A stretch of 64,000 bases of DNA from Pseudomonas sp. P8_241 (GTDB taxonomy: Bacteria > Pseudomonadota > Gammaproteobacteria > Pseudomonadales > Pseudomonadaceae). How positions within the stretch are numbered: the first letter of the stretch is position 1; every line of letters begins with the position of its first letter. The notes under the pieces were generated by a model, which was given only the letters and a program-made list of their open reading frames with translations, made no database searches and was not told the origin of the DNA. Below, piece by piece: positions 38,532 through 47,250 of this stretch. The position numbers and the translations under genes were made by a program. Location of the stretch: NCBI RefSeq assembly GCF_034008315.1, contig NZ_CP125377.1:2368001-2432000 (forward strand), read 5' to 3'.

Positions 38532-38699
38532 CTAATGTCCGCGCGATGGATGGGGGGCGCCAGCCGGCTCGGGCGAGTACCCCCGTCTAACTAGCTTAGA
38601 CCTAATTGCAGCAACCGCGACTTCGAAGAGAAGCACCAAAACGATTACGACAACCCCGTTGTTTCTAGATTCGAAAGCAGCATCGTCAATGCTCTCCAT
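38532..38699 (-). CDS. very small single-pass membrane protein
   Basis: 55 residues: MESIDDAAFESRNNGVVVIV then LVLLFEVAVAAIRSKLVRRG and a Pro-rich tail ending PSRGH. One helix (VVVIVLVLLFEVAVAAI) with a basic stop-transfer end and an acidic N terminus. Directly upstream of the two-helix protein gene, suggesting a two-gene unit. No ribosome site stands out. Confidence 0.35.
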   Translation of the reverse strand: MESIDDAAFESRNNGVVVIVLVLLFEVAVAAIRSKLVRRGYSPEPAGAPHPSRGH

Positions 38700-39126
38700 T
38701 GGCCGTCACTGGTTCCAACCGGGGGTTCGTAGATCATCTGTAGAGGTGCCTAGCTCGAATCATTGACGGCGTTTTCACGCAACTGGACCCAAAGTTGGGC
38801 GTAGACAACAGGGTGGCGATTTGATAGCGTCACCAGCCCATAGATCCGACGTCGTGTCACAGAAGGAATTTCCTATCAGGTAGGTAGCAACTGGGCATTT
38901 TATTTTAGTATCACTTGGCGTTGTAAAAGGTAGAAGACTATCCCTTACCCTGAAGCCTCATAAAAGTTACTTCCATAAAATTTCTCTAATCGGTGAGTCG
39001 ATATATCGGTTCCGTGAACGCTCGCAGGGGGAAGCCAATTTAAGATGGGTGCCACCGCTCGGCAAAACCAGCGACTTTTTGTGTTTTTAAAATTCGTCGA
39101 TTGTCCCATTAAAAAAGGTAGGTGCA
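38700..39126. other. 427-bp region without a convincing gene
   Basis: Upstream half contains GTTGGG/CCCAAC-type short dyads; the downstream half (38890-39120) becomes AT-rich and probably holds the promoter of the gene at 39127. A minus-strand frame over 38945-39127 looks like a shadow. Confidence 0.4.
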
Positions 39127-40230
39127 ATGACAGACCAGAAGAAGTTAATTGACTGGATTCACCGAGTTGAATTTGATCCGAAAAAACTACTAGACAATAA
39201 GCGGCTGCCTAGTATTGTTACCGAAATTTACTTTGAAAATTACTTGTCCAAACGCAATGAACTTGAGTGCTCAGAAGAGCTAAGTTTTGGGTGGGCTTAT
39301 GTGAAACAAAAGAAGGGTTCTCTTGATAGATTTTGGTTCAAGATTTCGGATGGTAACGCCATTGACAAGATAAGTTGCGCGTTTATCAAGGCTGTTCAGA
39401 AAGGTAATCGGCGGGATATATTTTTTTCTGTGATTCCTCAAGTTTCTCTCTGTGAGGATATCCCTGATATAGCATGGAAAGTCTATGAGATAACCATTCA
39501 GGCTAACGGAGGGGTTGGGTATTTTTATAATGAGATGGCAAAGAATTATCAGCGGATGCTTAATAAGAACGTGCGTTCTGCGCTATTTAAATTAAGAGTA
39601 TGTGATGCTTCTGAAGGATGGGATATCAGCGGCTGGCTCGCGAATGAAAGTACGGAAAGGCTTAAGCGGCTATTTTCGATGCGTTGCATGATGAATTTTT
39701 TCGGTATCTATCTTTCCGATCTTGACGCTGTGGGCATAAACAAAGAAGGAAGGGTGGAGGTCTTAGAGTTCAAAAGAAAAAGCCCGACTCAGGGGGTTCG
39801 ATACGAAGCTCTGCCTAATGCAATGAATGTGGTGGGGCTTGACCTATATTTGTCGAGAATCATATATTTTAAGACAATGAAGTTGTCATTTGCCAAAGAG
39901 TTTGCTGATCGGTTGAGGTGGGTTGAACATACGGATGTCCCCGGCTTTGGATTGGATGTCTCGCACGCTAACAATGTTGAGCTTTGTAATCGTATAGACG
40001 TTGATTATCGATACATTGTATGGAAGTCAGCTACTCGTGAACCTACTGGATTATTATCTTTTGAGTGGGTTCCGCTCGTGAAGCTTGATGTTCGCGTTCT
40101 CAATGTTTCCACGAAGGACTTTGATGGGCTCACATCTACGAAAGGTGGTGATTCAGGCACATATACAGATCGAACTAGGTTTCAAGTTGTGATTCCGGTT
40201 AGTAGTTTTACTAAATTTCAAATGCCCTAG
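39127..40230 (+). CDS. AT-rich gene with a PD-(D/E)XK-nuclease-like motif
   Basis: 367 residues. Residues about 200-222 read SDLDAVGINKEGRVEVLEFKRKS, a good fit to the Asp...Glu-x-Lys core of restriction-like endonucleases; an upstream Glu (VTEIYFENYL, about residue 37) could be the additional metal ligand. Base composition is clearly AT-rich and codon use differs from the neighbours, indicating separate acquisition. AAGGTAGG lies before the ATG. No helicase or methylase partner is adjacent. Likely a standalone nuclease, possibly defence-related; otherwise uncharacterised. Confidence 0.7.
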   Translation: MTDQKKLIDWIHRVEFDPKKLLDNKRLPSIVTEIYFENYLSKRNELECSEELSFGWAYVKQKKGSLDRFWFKISDGNAIDKISCAFIKAVQKGNRRDIFFSVIPQVSLCEDIPDIAWKVYEITIQANGGVGYFYNEMAKNYQRMLNKNVRSALFKLRVCDASEGWDISGWLANESTERLKRLFSMRCMMNFFGIYLSDLDAVGINKEGRVEVLEFKRKSPTQGVRYEALPNAMNVVGLDLYLSRIIYFKTMKLSFAKEFADRLRWVEHTDVPGFGLDVSHANNVELCNRIDVDYRYIVWKSATREPTGLLSFEWVPLVKLDVRVLNVSTKDFDGLTSTKGGDSGTYTDRTRFQVVIPVSSFTKFQMP

Positions 40231-40824
40231 TGTTTCTTTATTGTGTTTGTATTTTGGTTTTATCAAGCCCGGTGGTCATAGTTGTGATGTCGCGCAAAGC
40301 AGGGAGCGGGCTAATCGGCTCTGCTCGCTCTCTGGGTGTAATCAGCGGGTCTTCGGGTATTCAAGTGGCAGGCATCAAACAGCCGGCGGCGGTGCATTCT
40401 GAATGGCCGCTTCTAGCCGTTTTCTGTCTGTGGTCAAGGGCCGAAATCGACCGGTAAGCCGAGCCAAGGTCAGCGAATAACGCCGTTTATGGTAAGTCCC
40501 AGGCGTCCCGGATGAGGGCACGATCCAGCGCTAAGTGCGATCACTCCGGCGTCATCCGCGTCTCTCCGTTAAGCTCAACTCTTCAGGGATTCAGTGAGCG
40601 CCAAGGTATGAGCCAGTCAACCGTATCCCCCCTTTATTAGCGGTATGCGCGGTTGTTCTTCCTGGCGCGGTGCTAACTACAGCCGGCCATGGTGGTCACT
40701 CGTTTTACGCGATGAACTTGGCGAAAGTCGGGCTTCGAATTACCCGCGTTATTGCGCAGGGTAGAAGAACCTATGTCGGGGGGACGTGCCACATATCCGG
40801 CAAGGGATAGAGTATGCAGCAATG
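40231..40824. other. 594-bp non-coding stretch
   Basis: Contains copy B of the diverged repeat (about 40410-40665) and nothing else I can assign. Frames seen here are short and lack ribosome sites. Confidence 0.45.
40410..40665 (+). repeat. diverged long repeat, copy B
   Basis: Ordered matches to 37100-37385: AGCCGTTTTCTG, GAGCCAAGGTCAGCGAAT, GCCGTTTATGGTAA, the block 40537-40576, and CCCCCTTTATTAGCGGTATG corresponding to a similar stretch near 37350. Confidence 0.55.
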
Positions 40825-41118
40825 TTATGGGCAAACGTCTGCTTCCGGCCAGTGTGAGCGGGCAGTCTCCAAGGCCTCTGCGTAGGTCATTGGTTCGCCG
40901 ATCATCACGCACAGCCGTTCGCCACCACATATAATGTGCCAATAAACTCTGCGCTCGCGGCCATCATTCGCCACAAGTTCCGCCAGCAACTCCAGGCGGT
41001 TCGATTTCACATAGCGCCGGATTTCGTCAGTCAGCTTTGAGGCGGGCGACACTCGAACGCGCATACCGACTTTACGGGCAGAGAACCCTCGTTCGCGGAG
41101 ATAGCCGATGGCGGTCAT
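40825..41118 (-). CDS. small mobile-element protein
   Basis: 97 residues: N-terminal MTAIGYLRERGFSARKVGMRVRVSPASKLTDEIRRYVKSNRLELLAELVAND resembles the small TubC-like/AsnC-like helical module found at the N terminus of some Pseudomonas phage and island replication proteins. Its start overlaps the primase stop by one base (ATGA-like), so it is translated with it. Function unknown; linked to element replication by position. Confidence 0.65.
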   Translation of the reverse strand: MTAIGYLRERGFSARKVGMRVRVSPASKLTDEIRRYVKSNRLELLAELVANDGRERRVYWHIICGGERLCVMIGEPMTYAEALETARSHWPEADVCP

Positions 41119-43664
41119 CAGATGTCCTCTTCATCGCTGTTATCGAAAGAAAATCCCTCAGGTGAAGTCCCGTAAGTCCCAAGTCCCAACATTCCTGCAC
41201 TGGCTTTTGGGACTTGAGACATTTGGGACATGTGAGCGGGAGTCTTCTTATGGATGGCCCAACGAACTACACCACCACTACCTTTTCCTTGGCTCATGCA
41301 TTCGATGTCCAACTGCCGCAAAGCAGGTGCGACACGGCGGAGGGCGTCTCCCAGCCCTCTAGGTTGTTTTGGCCAAGAATCACAGCCATCGGGTCGATAG
41401 TTAGCCAATACGCTTAAGATATCTTTAGTGGTGGCATTAATGCCGTTCGGCCGGGCTTCGACCATGTCCACTATGGCGCTCGCAACAGGGCTGGTGTCGA
41501 TGACTCGACTGATGCTTTCCTTGCGCGCTTCCGTGAACTGCTTCAGGAACAGCTTCGGTGATTTACCCATGACCTTGGCGACTGCCATGCCCAGCATGAC
41601 GAACTCAGTCAGGCGAGGGCGTTCTCGTGGATCCAGTTCGATAGTTGGCAACTCTGCTAAGGCGCGGCAGGCAATATCCAGAAGACCGCCCAGAATTGCG
41701 GGGCGGGCTTTATCGAAAGCTTGCTGCTGTGCCACGGAGATCTGCCGCCTTTCGATAACTGGGCACTCAATGCAGATAGTGCGATCGAGCAGATCCTGCT
41801 GGGTAATGGCGGCGGTAATGCCATTGATGATGTAGGGGCGTCGTACTGAAATGACAGTTTCTTCGTTGTTTGTGTAAAGCGTACGGGTAGCATGGCCGCC
41901 TCCGGTAGATAGAATGCAGAAAGCATCCTGCATTCCAATCGACAAGTGGCTGATGTTCTCAAGGCAAACCAAGTGATTTACACCAGCACCAACGTAAATG
42001 TCCTCCACCGTCTTCGGCGCCCCGCGCAAGTTGCAAACGTTTGGGTCGCATAGCTGACGCAAAGCCGATGCCGTTGTGCTTTTGCCAGTTCCTTGTTCGC
42101 CCTGCAACTCCAGACCTGGGAAAGGTGTGTCAGGCCGCAGAGTCTCGACCAACCAAGTTACAACTAACAGGCGGGCATTTTCAGAGATGTTCGCAATATC
42201 CCACAACGGAGCAATGTCGCCACCGACAGTAGGAATTGGTAGCGGTAGCATCGACTCCCCGCGCACAAAGGAAACCTCTGGCTTATCGATGATCTCCCAG
42301 CCTTTGGCGTTCCAACCAATAGCACGGCTGCTACCCGGTATACACAAGTCGAGCCAGTAGCTATCGCGGGTTTGGCCAATACGTAGATTGACCTGCTGTA
42401 GTTCACCTTCGAACCGCGCGACTGCGGACAAGGTACCTAGAGCCTCACGGAAAGCGAGGTCGCGGATAACACCTTTGGTTTCCTTATAAAGGATGGCAAC
42501 GACTTTCTCCCGGAAGTAACGGGAGTTCAGTCTTGACACCTCTCCAGTTTCGAGGTCCTTGGCGTAGCAATCCGTGTTCGAATCATGGAACAAATCAAAG
42601 CGCTCTCTGACGAACGCCACGAGCTTGTTGGCCTGCCTTTGGCTCTTTTCTTCGTCTTTGCAGTCTGGTGTTTTTTCTTTTATATAATGCGGCGGCTTAG
42701 CCTCGACCGGCCGCAGTTCATCAGTCCCGACGACATTCCCTAGCAGAAAACTGACCGTCTGTTTACCCGTCCAGTCGTCTTGCTCCAGGTCGGCGAAGTC
42801 GTGACTTGGCGGCCAGCCGCTTTCGGGTCGGATGAGCCGTACGGACACACCGATTGAGATCAAGTAGTCGGCAAGTTTGATCATCGCCGCGATGCCCACG
42901 GTGTCGGCATCTGGCCACAGTGCGACTTTGCGCCCCACCAGTGGCGCCCAGTCGGTTTTTTTCCAGGCGTTGCAGCCACCTTGCCAAGTGATAACCAACA
43001 AGCCGGTCCCGGCTAGTAAGCGGCGACCGGCGTCCGCCGCCTTTTCGCCCTCGGCCACCACCACTTGGGCGTCAGGTTGGACGGCGAGTAATTCAAGGCC
43101 GTACAACGGGCGCGGGGCTTCTAGGGCATGCTGCCGCCACTTCCCGCACTTGTCCCATTGCAGTGGAATAATTTCCTTGTGGCCGTCGAGTTCGACGCGA
43201 CAGACATAACCCAGCAGCGCGCCAGTCCCATCGCGGTAGGCCCACGCGCCCACGACGGGGAGACGGCGATTATGTCTTTTGCTCCATAGCTCAGCGGGGG
43301 GCGGTTCGTTGGCTGGCGGAATGCCTGCCTTCCAGATCGATTTTTGCTTGCCATTGTCCGGCGCATTTTGGGGGTCGCCGGCAAGGCGTTGCAGTTTCTC
43401 GATTGCTTGCTCATGGGGCACGCCCAGGAAGTTGGTTATCCAGTCAATATGATCACCACCAGCGCGACAGCCGTGACAGTAATAGCGTTCCTCTTGGTTA
43501 TCATTGCGGTAGACGGTAAAACTTGCGGTTTTTTCGTTATGAAACGGACATAACCCGAGGTACTCATTGCCCTTTTTTTTCAGATTAATCGACTGGCAGA
43601 TCAGACCGGCGAGTGAGACACGGGATTTGAGGGCGCGAACATCAGTCGTGCTCATGATTGCCAC
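41118..43664 (-). CDS. element DNA primase-helicase (CHC2 zinc finger, TOPRIM, ATPase)
   Basis: 848 residues. The CHC2 zinc-binding domain is at the N terminus (YLGLCPFHNEKTASFTVYR...YYCHGCRAGGDHIDWI), followed by a TOPRIM region (VVVAEGEKAADAGRRLLAG; ALWPDADTVGIAAM) and a C-terminal ATPase with Walker A ELQGEQGTGKSTTASALRQL. It should prime and unwind the element for replication after excision, as the alpha protein of P4-type satellites does. Start MAIMSTTD at 43664 or MSTTD at 43655; either overlaps the upstream gene. Confidence 0.88.
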   Translation of the reverse strand: MAIMSTTDVRALKSRVSLAGLICQSINLKKKGNEYLGLCPFHNEKTASFTVYRNDNQEERYYCHGCRAGGDHIDWITNFLGVPHEQAIEKLQRLAGDPQNAPDNGKQKSIWKAGIPPANEPPPAELWSKRHNRRLPVVGAWAYRDGTGALLGYVCRVELDGHKEIIPLQWDKCGKWRQHALEAPRPLYGLELLAVQPDAQVVVAEGEKAADAGRRLLAGTGLLVITWQGGCNAWKKTDWAPLVGRKVALWPDADTVGIAAMIKLADYLISIGVSVRLIRPESGWPPSHDFADLEQDDWTGKQTVSFLLGNVVGTDELRPVEAKPPHYIKEKTPDCKDEEKSQRQANKLVAFVRERFDLFHDSNTDCYAKDLETGEVSRLNSRYFREKVVAILYKETKGVIRDLAFREALGTLSAVARFEGELQQVNLRIGQTRDSYWLDLCIPGSSRAIGWNAKGWEIIDKPEVSFVRGESMLPLPIPTVGGDIAPLWDIANISENARLLVVTWLVETLRPDTPFPGLELQGEQGTGKSTTASALRQLCDPNVCNLRGAPKTVEDIYVGAGVNHLVCLENISHLSIGMQDAFCILSTGGGHATRTLYTNNEETVISVRRPYIINGITAAITQQDLLDRTICIECPVIERRQISVAQQQAFDKARPAILGGLLDIACRALAELPTIELDPRERPRLTEFVMLGMAVAKVMGKSPKLFLKQFTEARKESISRVIDTSPVASAIVDMVEARPNGINATTKDILSVLANYRPDGCDSWPKQPRGLGDALRRVAPALRQLDIECMSQGKGSGGVVRWAIHKKTPAHMSQMSQVPKASAGMLGLGTYGTSPEGFSFDNSDEEDI

Positions 43665-44070
43665 CCACCCTGCGGACCGCGACGGTGATGCGGCTGTTAC
43701 TAATTCGCCTCGCGACTTCGCGAGCCGCGTCTAGGGTGTGCCAGTATTGGTGAGTGTCGTCGTCAAAGATGGGTGTGGTGACGAGTAACTCGAAAGCATC
43801 GCGGAAGGCTATTGCCGCCACCTCATCGGGCAACTCATCGAATAACAGCGCGCTGTGAACTATCAGCGAGTGGAGCCTCACTATTGCCGCGCGTTGCTGC
43901 GCCGATTCGCCGTCGCTCTCCAGCAGAATGTCGGTGGTCATCCGGGCATTCGGCGAAGATACAAATTCTCGCCGGATGCTGATGCCAATGGCAGTTTCCT
44001 GGTGCTCGCTATTTTGTTGATTGAACCATGTCCCCACCGGGCTGTTTTGTTGTTTGAGGGTCATTTTCAT
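43642..44070 (-). CDS. hypothetical protein of the element core
   Basis: 142 residues, starting in a four-base overlap with the AlpA gene stop and ending inside the primase start. Mostly helical and soluble (DGESAQQRAAIVRLHSLIVHSALLFDELPDEVAAIAFRDAFELL; YWHTLDAAREVARRISNSRITVAVRRV). No known domain. Tight overlaps with alpA and primase place it in the replication/excision operon. Confidence 0.7.
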   Translation of the reverse strand: MKMTLKQQNSPVGTWFNQQNSEHQETAIGISIRREFVSSPNARMTTDILLESDGESAQQRAAIVRLHSLIVHSALLFDELPDEVAAIAFRDAFELLVTTPIFDDDTHQYWHTLDAAREVARRISNSRITVAVRRVGGNHEHD

Positions 44071-44303
44071 TCCCCCAATTGTTGCGCAACAAATTCATCT
44101 ATTTTTTTGGAATCCCAGCCAACCGCGCGAATTGAAATGCGTTGCGCACGCGGAAATTTTCCTTCTGCCATCAAGTTGTAGATATGAGCGCGCCCGAAGC
44201 CCACGATAGCCATCACTTCAGGCAGGCGTAGGATACGACGTGTGTTGGTTGGTGCGGACATAGCAAACTCCTTTGCGTCCACTGGACGCTTTGCTGGGTT
44301 CAC
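44067..44303 (-). CDS. AlpA-family excisionase/regulator
   Basis: 78 residues with the AlpA winged helix: RILRLPEVMAIVGFGRAHIYNLMAEGKFPRAQRISIRAVGWDSKKIDEFVAQQL. AlpA proteins activate or serve as recombination directionality factors for P4-type integrases. GGAG precedes the start. First gene of the alpA-(142 aa)-primase group. Confidence 0.9.
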   Translation of the reverse strand: MNPAKRPVDAKEFAMSAPTNTRRILRLPEVMAIVGFGRAHIYNLMAEGKFPRAQRISIRAVGWDSKKIDEFVAQQLGE

Positions 44304-44352
44304 TATGTATTCAATGCCTCAAAATTGAAAAGCACGAGGCAAGTTTCAGGCA

Positions 44353-45102
44353 CTAAAAGTTGCCTTGACTTTCAAGCGTGACGCGGTGCTGGAGCGTGGA
44401 AAGGTCGTTCATCAAATTTTTGGCTAACACAGCAACCGTACGAATCCGGTCCTCGTCGATCCCGAGTGGCGCCAAGGCGTCGGCCAAAAGCCGGCGGGGG
44501 ATTTGCTTACCTGTGACCCGTCCCCACAGTTTCAAATCGAGATAGGCCAGCAGTCCATAACGCGACCAGCGTTCATAAAAGGGTTTTGATTTTTTCCGAG
44601 GCTGTTGAGCTATCGGAGCACCGAGTCTGTTCATTTGCGCCTCTATCGCAGCCAATACTTCCGCGATGGGCCTGGTTAGATCGAGCCGCATTAGTACGTC
44701 TTTGGGATCATTACCGTGTTTGTAAAAATCCGGCAAAAAAATAGGGTCATTTGCCTTTTCACCGGAAAAGTTGATGGGATCAATCAAAGGCAGAAATAAA
44801 GCTAGGTCGGTATGAGTGAACGGACGGGCCGCCAGTTTTTCTGGCGTGAGTTCGTGAGTTGTTAGCTTTACGTACCGTTGAAGTTCAACGGCTGCTTCGA
44901 GCGGATTCTCTCCGAGAAGTTGAATTTGTGGAGCGGCTGTTGAACGGAATGGCTCAAGGGGGATGGCAGTCAACCTCCACAGGTATTGCCTCACCGCGAG
45001 CTGCCTATACCATTCTGCGGCTGTGAATGACTTAGCGGGGTAGTAGCGGGTTAAGTCAAACCAGTGCGGAAAATTTTCATCGTGCTTAATTTTGGCCATC
45101 AC
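44353..45102 (-). CDS. DUF6387-family protein
   Basis: 249 residues: FPHWFDLTRYYPAKSFTAAEWYRQLAVRQYLWRL near the N terminus and YGLLAYLDLKLWGRVTGKQIPRRLLADALAP near the C terminus, the pattern of DUF6387, a family frequently beside integrases in Pseudomonas elements. Soluble, helical, no catalytic motif. Between integrase and AlpA; probably involved in element mobility or maintenance. Confidence 0.7.
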   Translation of the reverse strand: MMAKIKHDENFPHWFDLTRYYPAKSFTAAEWYRQLAVRQYLWRLTAIPLEPFRSTAAPQIQLLGENPLEAAVELQRYVKLTTHELTPEKLAARPFTHTDLALFLPLIDPINFSGEKANDPIFLPDFYKHGNDPKDVLMRLDLTRPIAEVLAAIEAQMNRLGAPIAQQPRKKSKPFYERWSRYGLLAYLDLKLWGRVTGKQIPRRLLADALAPLGIDEDRIRTVAVLAKNLMNDLSTLQHRVTLESQGNF

Positions 45103-45195
45103 GCCCGCTCCAGGGGAATTTCAGTGAGCTTAGTAGCTCTCTTTGGAAATACTTGGATCCGGCATGTAGACATGAGGGGATTGAGAGTTCGATTG

Positions 45196-46647
45196 CTACG
45201 CGTCAGGTACTTCCCATTCGCACACTCTTTCCGCGTCGGAATTGGCCAGCATTTCCAGCCGTTCCCCTAAAATGCGCCAGGCATTACGCTTTTCGCTCGC
45301 GTAGTCATGATGCAGATAATGTCGGCGTACTTTGGAGCCACCTAGAAGGTGATTTTGGCAACGGTCAATAATTTCCAAGGTGACGCCAAGCTCCTGCATC
45401 ATCGTCGCGCCCGTACGACGCAGGTCGTGCGGCGTCCATTCACCTTTTGTGCCTTGGTTCAGTACCAGTGTGTTGTCATGGCGGCGGCCTGATAGCGGCT
45501 TGCTTCGGTTCTTGAATTTCTCCTGCCGGTCGCCCACGCGTTTGGAAATGCTTTTGAGGTCGACATGGTCGGTATTGTTTGTGGCGGGGAATAGATATGA
45601 GGTCTCACCGGTCAGGGTATGCAATTCCCTGAAGTGACGCAGGGCGAAGGGGGAAAGGAAGACATGGTGGTCTTGCCGCTTGCCTCGCTGTCCTTTGGTG
45701 TTTTGAGCTGGGATGAGCCACGTTCCATTTTCTAGATCGACGTGTTGCCACTCACCTTTTAGTAGTTCACCGATGCGGCAGAGGGTACTCAGGCATATCC
45801 ACAATGCGAGCTGTGCTTTTCGTTCCAGGGGACGCACGCCGGAATATTTTTGGCCGGCCGGCAGGGCGGCGTAGTCGCGTTCCATGCGCTCGAAAATGTC
45901 GCGCAACTCCCTAATTTCATCCGCACACAGAACCCGATCGCGCTGTTCCTGGTAGTCGTGGTCGAGTAGCTTTTTGACCTCCACCAGTTCGGCTGGGTTG
46001 CCGTCAATCATCAAGCCGCGCCATGGCTTCCGCTTTTCCGCCCACCGCAGCATCTGACCCATATCATTGTTCAGGATGACTACGCCCCGGTTCAGGCCGC
46101 GTGCCCGTAAAGCTCGTAGCACTGCGAGCAAATCCTTCTCGGTCAAATCACGCAGCGCTTTCTCGCCAATGAAGGGAAGCACGTTCTTTCCGAAGCTGCG
46201 CCTCAGCTCTGCATTACCGTCCTGTCGGGCTACACCATCTTTTAGCCACTCGTCGAAGAGGTCGGCTACCGTCAAATTCTCAGTGGCCTTGCGTTCGGCC
46301 TCAGCAATGACGGCCTCGTTGGCTGCTTGTTCTTTGATCCTGTTTGCCTTCTTCTCGACGCTAGGGTTGATGCCTTCGGCTACCTTCTGGCGTGCCCGGT
46401 CGCGTTCGGTACGGATGTTGGCGACCCCGGTGTCAGGGAATGTTCCGCACTGATGCCACGCTACCTTTCCATGCCAGCGGAATGCGTATTTGAAGCGGAT
46501 GCTGATAGAGCCGTCTGCTTTTACGCGTACCTCGCCAGATAGCCCGCCTCCGTCACTGATGGTGTCGCCTTTCCAATCAGCAGGGATAGCCTGCAGTTCT
46601 TTAACTTTCCACTCTCCGCCTTTACCGGCTTTAGGGTATCTGGTCAT
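45196..46647 (-). CDS. tyrosine integrase of the tRNA-Pro element
   Basis: 483 residues from the ATG at 46647. N-terminal DUF4102 arm-binding region, SAM-like core-binding domain (NLTVADLFDEWLKDGVARQDGN) and C-terminal catalytic domain with Arg in LSTLCRIGELLKGEW, HxxR in TPHDLRRTGATMMQELG and the nucleophile Tyr in VRRHYLHHDY. It catalyses integration and excision at tRNA-Pro. Adjacent to attR, and its 5' end lies 11 bases from paired GGGGTAAACA repeats. A TTG at 46668 is an in-frame upstream alternative. Confidence 0.92.
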   Translation of the reverse strand: MTRYPKAGKGGEWKVKELQAIPADWKGDTISDGGGLSGEVRVKADGSISIRFKYAFRWHGKVAWHQCGTFPDTGVANIRTERDRARQKVAEGINPSVEKKANRIKEQAANEAVIAEAERKATENLTVADLFDEWLKDGVARQDGNAELRRSFGKNVLPFIGEKALRDLTEKDLLAVLRALRARGLNRGVVILNNDMGQMLRWAEKRKPWRGLMIDGNPAELVEVKKLLDHDYQEQRDRVLCADEIRELRDIFERMERDYAALPAGQKYSGVRPLERKAQLALWICLSTLCRIGELLKGEWQHVDLENGTWLIPAQNTKGQRGKRQDHHVFLSPFALRHFRELHTLTGETSYLFPATNNTDHVDLKSISKRVGDRQEKFKNRSKPLSGRRHDNTLVLNQGTKGEWTPHDLRRTGATMMQELGVTLEIIDRCQNHLLGGSKVRRHYLHHDYASEKRNAWRILGERLEMLANSDAERVCEWEVPDA

Positions 46648-46657
46648 GCTGGTCTCA

Positions 46658-46679
46658 GGGGTAAACAAAGGGGTAAACA
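46658..46679 (+). repeat. paired GGGGTAAACA repeats upstream of the integrase start
   Basis: GGGGTAAACA at 46658-46667 and 46670-46679, 12-base phase, matching the pair near attL at 25997-26018. They overlap the integrase ribosome-binding/promoter region. Confidence 0.5.
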
Positions 46680-46809
46680 GAAACGTCGGCTGTCAGTAGG
46701 CGTTCATGGATCTTCATAGACGTGGATTCTAGTCTTTAGACCTTTATTTATCTAGGTTCTACCCGTCTTTTGACGTCTCTATTCGTCCACTGAGTTCCAC
46801 AAAATAATG

Positions 46810-46859
46810 GCATGGGGTGCTAGGGGTCGATTGTTCGAATCACTCCGTCCCGACCATAT
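46810..46859 (+). repeat. attR core (duplicate of tRNA-Pro 3' half)
   Basis: Matches 25893-25942 in 49 of 50 bases. The copied half-tRNA cannot function alone; the G-to-T change is in the T stem. Confidence 0.92.
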
Positions 46860-46865
46860 AATTCA

Positions 46866-46900
46866 AAGGGTTGCGAGATTTTATCTCGCGACCCTTTTTT
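46866..46900 (+). terminator. hairpin plus T tract beyond attR
   Basis: GGGTTGCGAGA / TCTCGCGACCC stem followed by TTTTTTA. Probably the original chromosomal terminator of tRNA-Pro, displaced 21 kb by the element. Confidence 0.75.
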
Positions 46901-47148
46901 ATTTTTGGTCGTTTTTACCCCTGCCAAACGGATGGCTTTCGGTGGAATCCTCACCTCTTGGGAAGGCGATGGACGCAAGATTTCGGTGTACCAATGCCCT
47001 CCCCAGTGTTCGTGCCGACACCGATTTGATCCAGTTGCCGAAATGCCACTGATCCAGTCTGACTCCTCTCGAACCTTCGCCTACGCTGGTTTCGTACCAA
47101 TTTCGAGGTGGGGCAGTCTTGCGTCGGCACGTGGGCGTGAACACACAT
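46901..47148. other. 248-bp region without a recognised gene
   Basis: A plus-strand frame across 46905-47162 has no family resemblance and no ribosome site. It contains GTTTTTACCCCTGCC, a reverse-orientation relative of the GGGGTAAA motif, possibly by chance. Confidence 0.35.
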
Positions 47149-47250
47149 TGGCGGGATGCTGAAATACCGCAAGACCACCATTCACCATGCTTGTGAGCCA
47201 GCCCACTCTCCAGCGGTGAGCGGCCTGCAGGCGAAAATGGAAGCGTAGCG
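47149..47250 (+). pseudogene. orphan 3' end of an xdhC-like gene (repeat copy 1)
   Basis: Reads GGMLKYRKTTIHHACEPAHS then PAVSGLQAKMEA and a stop, matching the last about 33 codons of the XdhC-type gene at 62293-62394 at 94 of 102 bases. Nothing upstream continues this frame as XdhC, so it is an isolated fragment. Confidence 0.8.

Larger units (their letters stand above)
25893..46859. mobile_element. integrative element in tRNA-Pro carrying a DISARM-like operon
   Basis: About 20.97 kb between a 50-bp direct repeat (one mismatch). Minus-strand core genes at the right: tyrosine integrase (45196), DUF6387 (44353), AlpA (44067), small gene (43642), primase-helicase (41118), small gene (40825). 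Plus-strand cargo at the left: the five-gene defence operon, an ankyrin protein and an AT-rich nuclease-like gene. No capsid, tail, terminase or conjugation genes were seen, so it resembles a P4/satellite-type or genomic-island element rather than a complete prophage or ICE. Confidence 0.9.

Noticed and set aside
25893..46859. A complete prophage or conjugative element
   Set aside because: No capsid, portal, terminase large subunit, tail, relaxase or type IV secretion genes are present.
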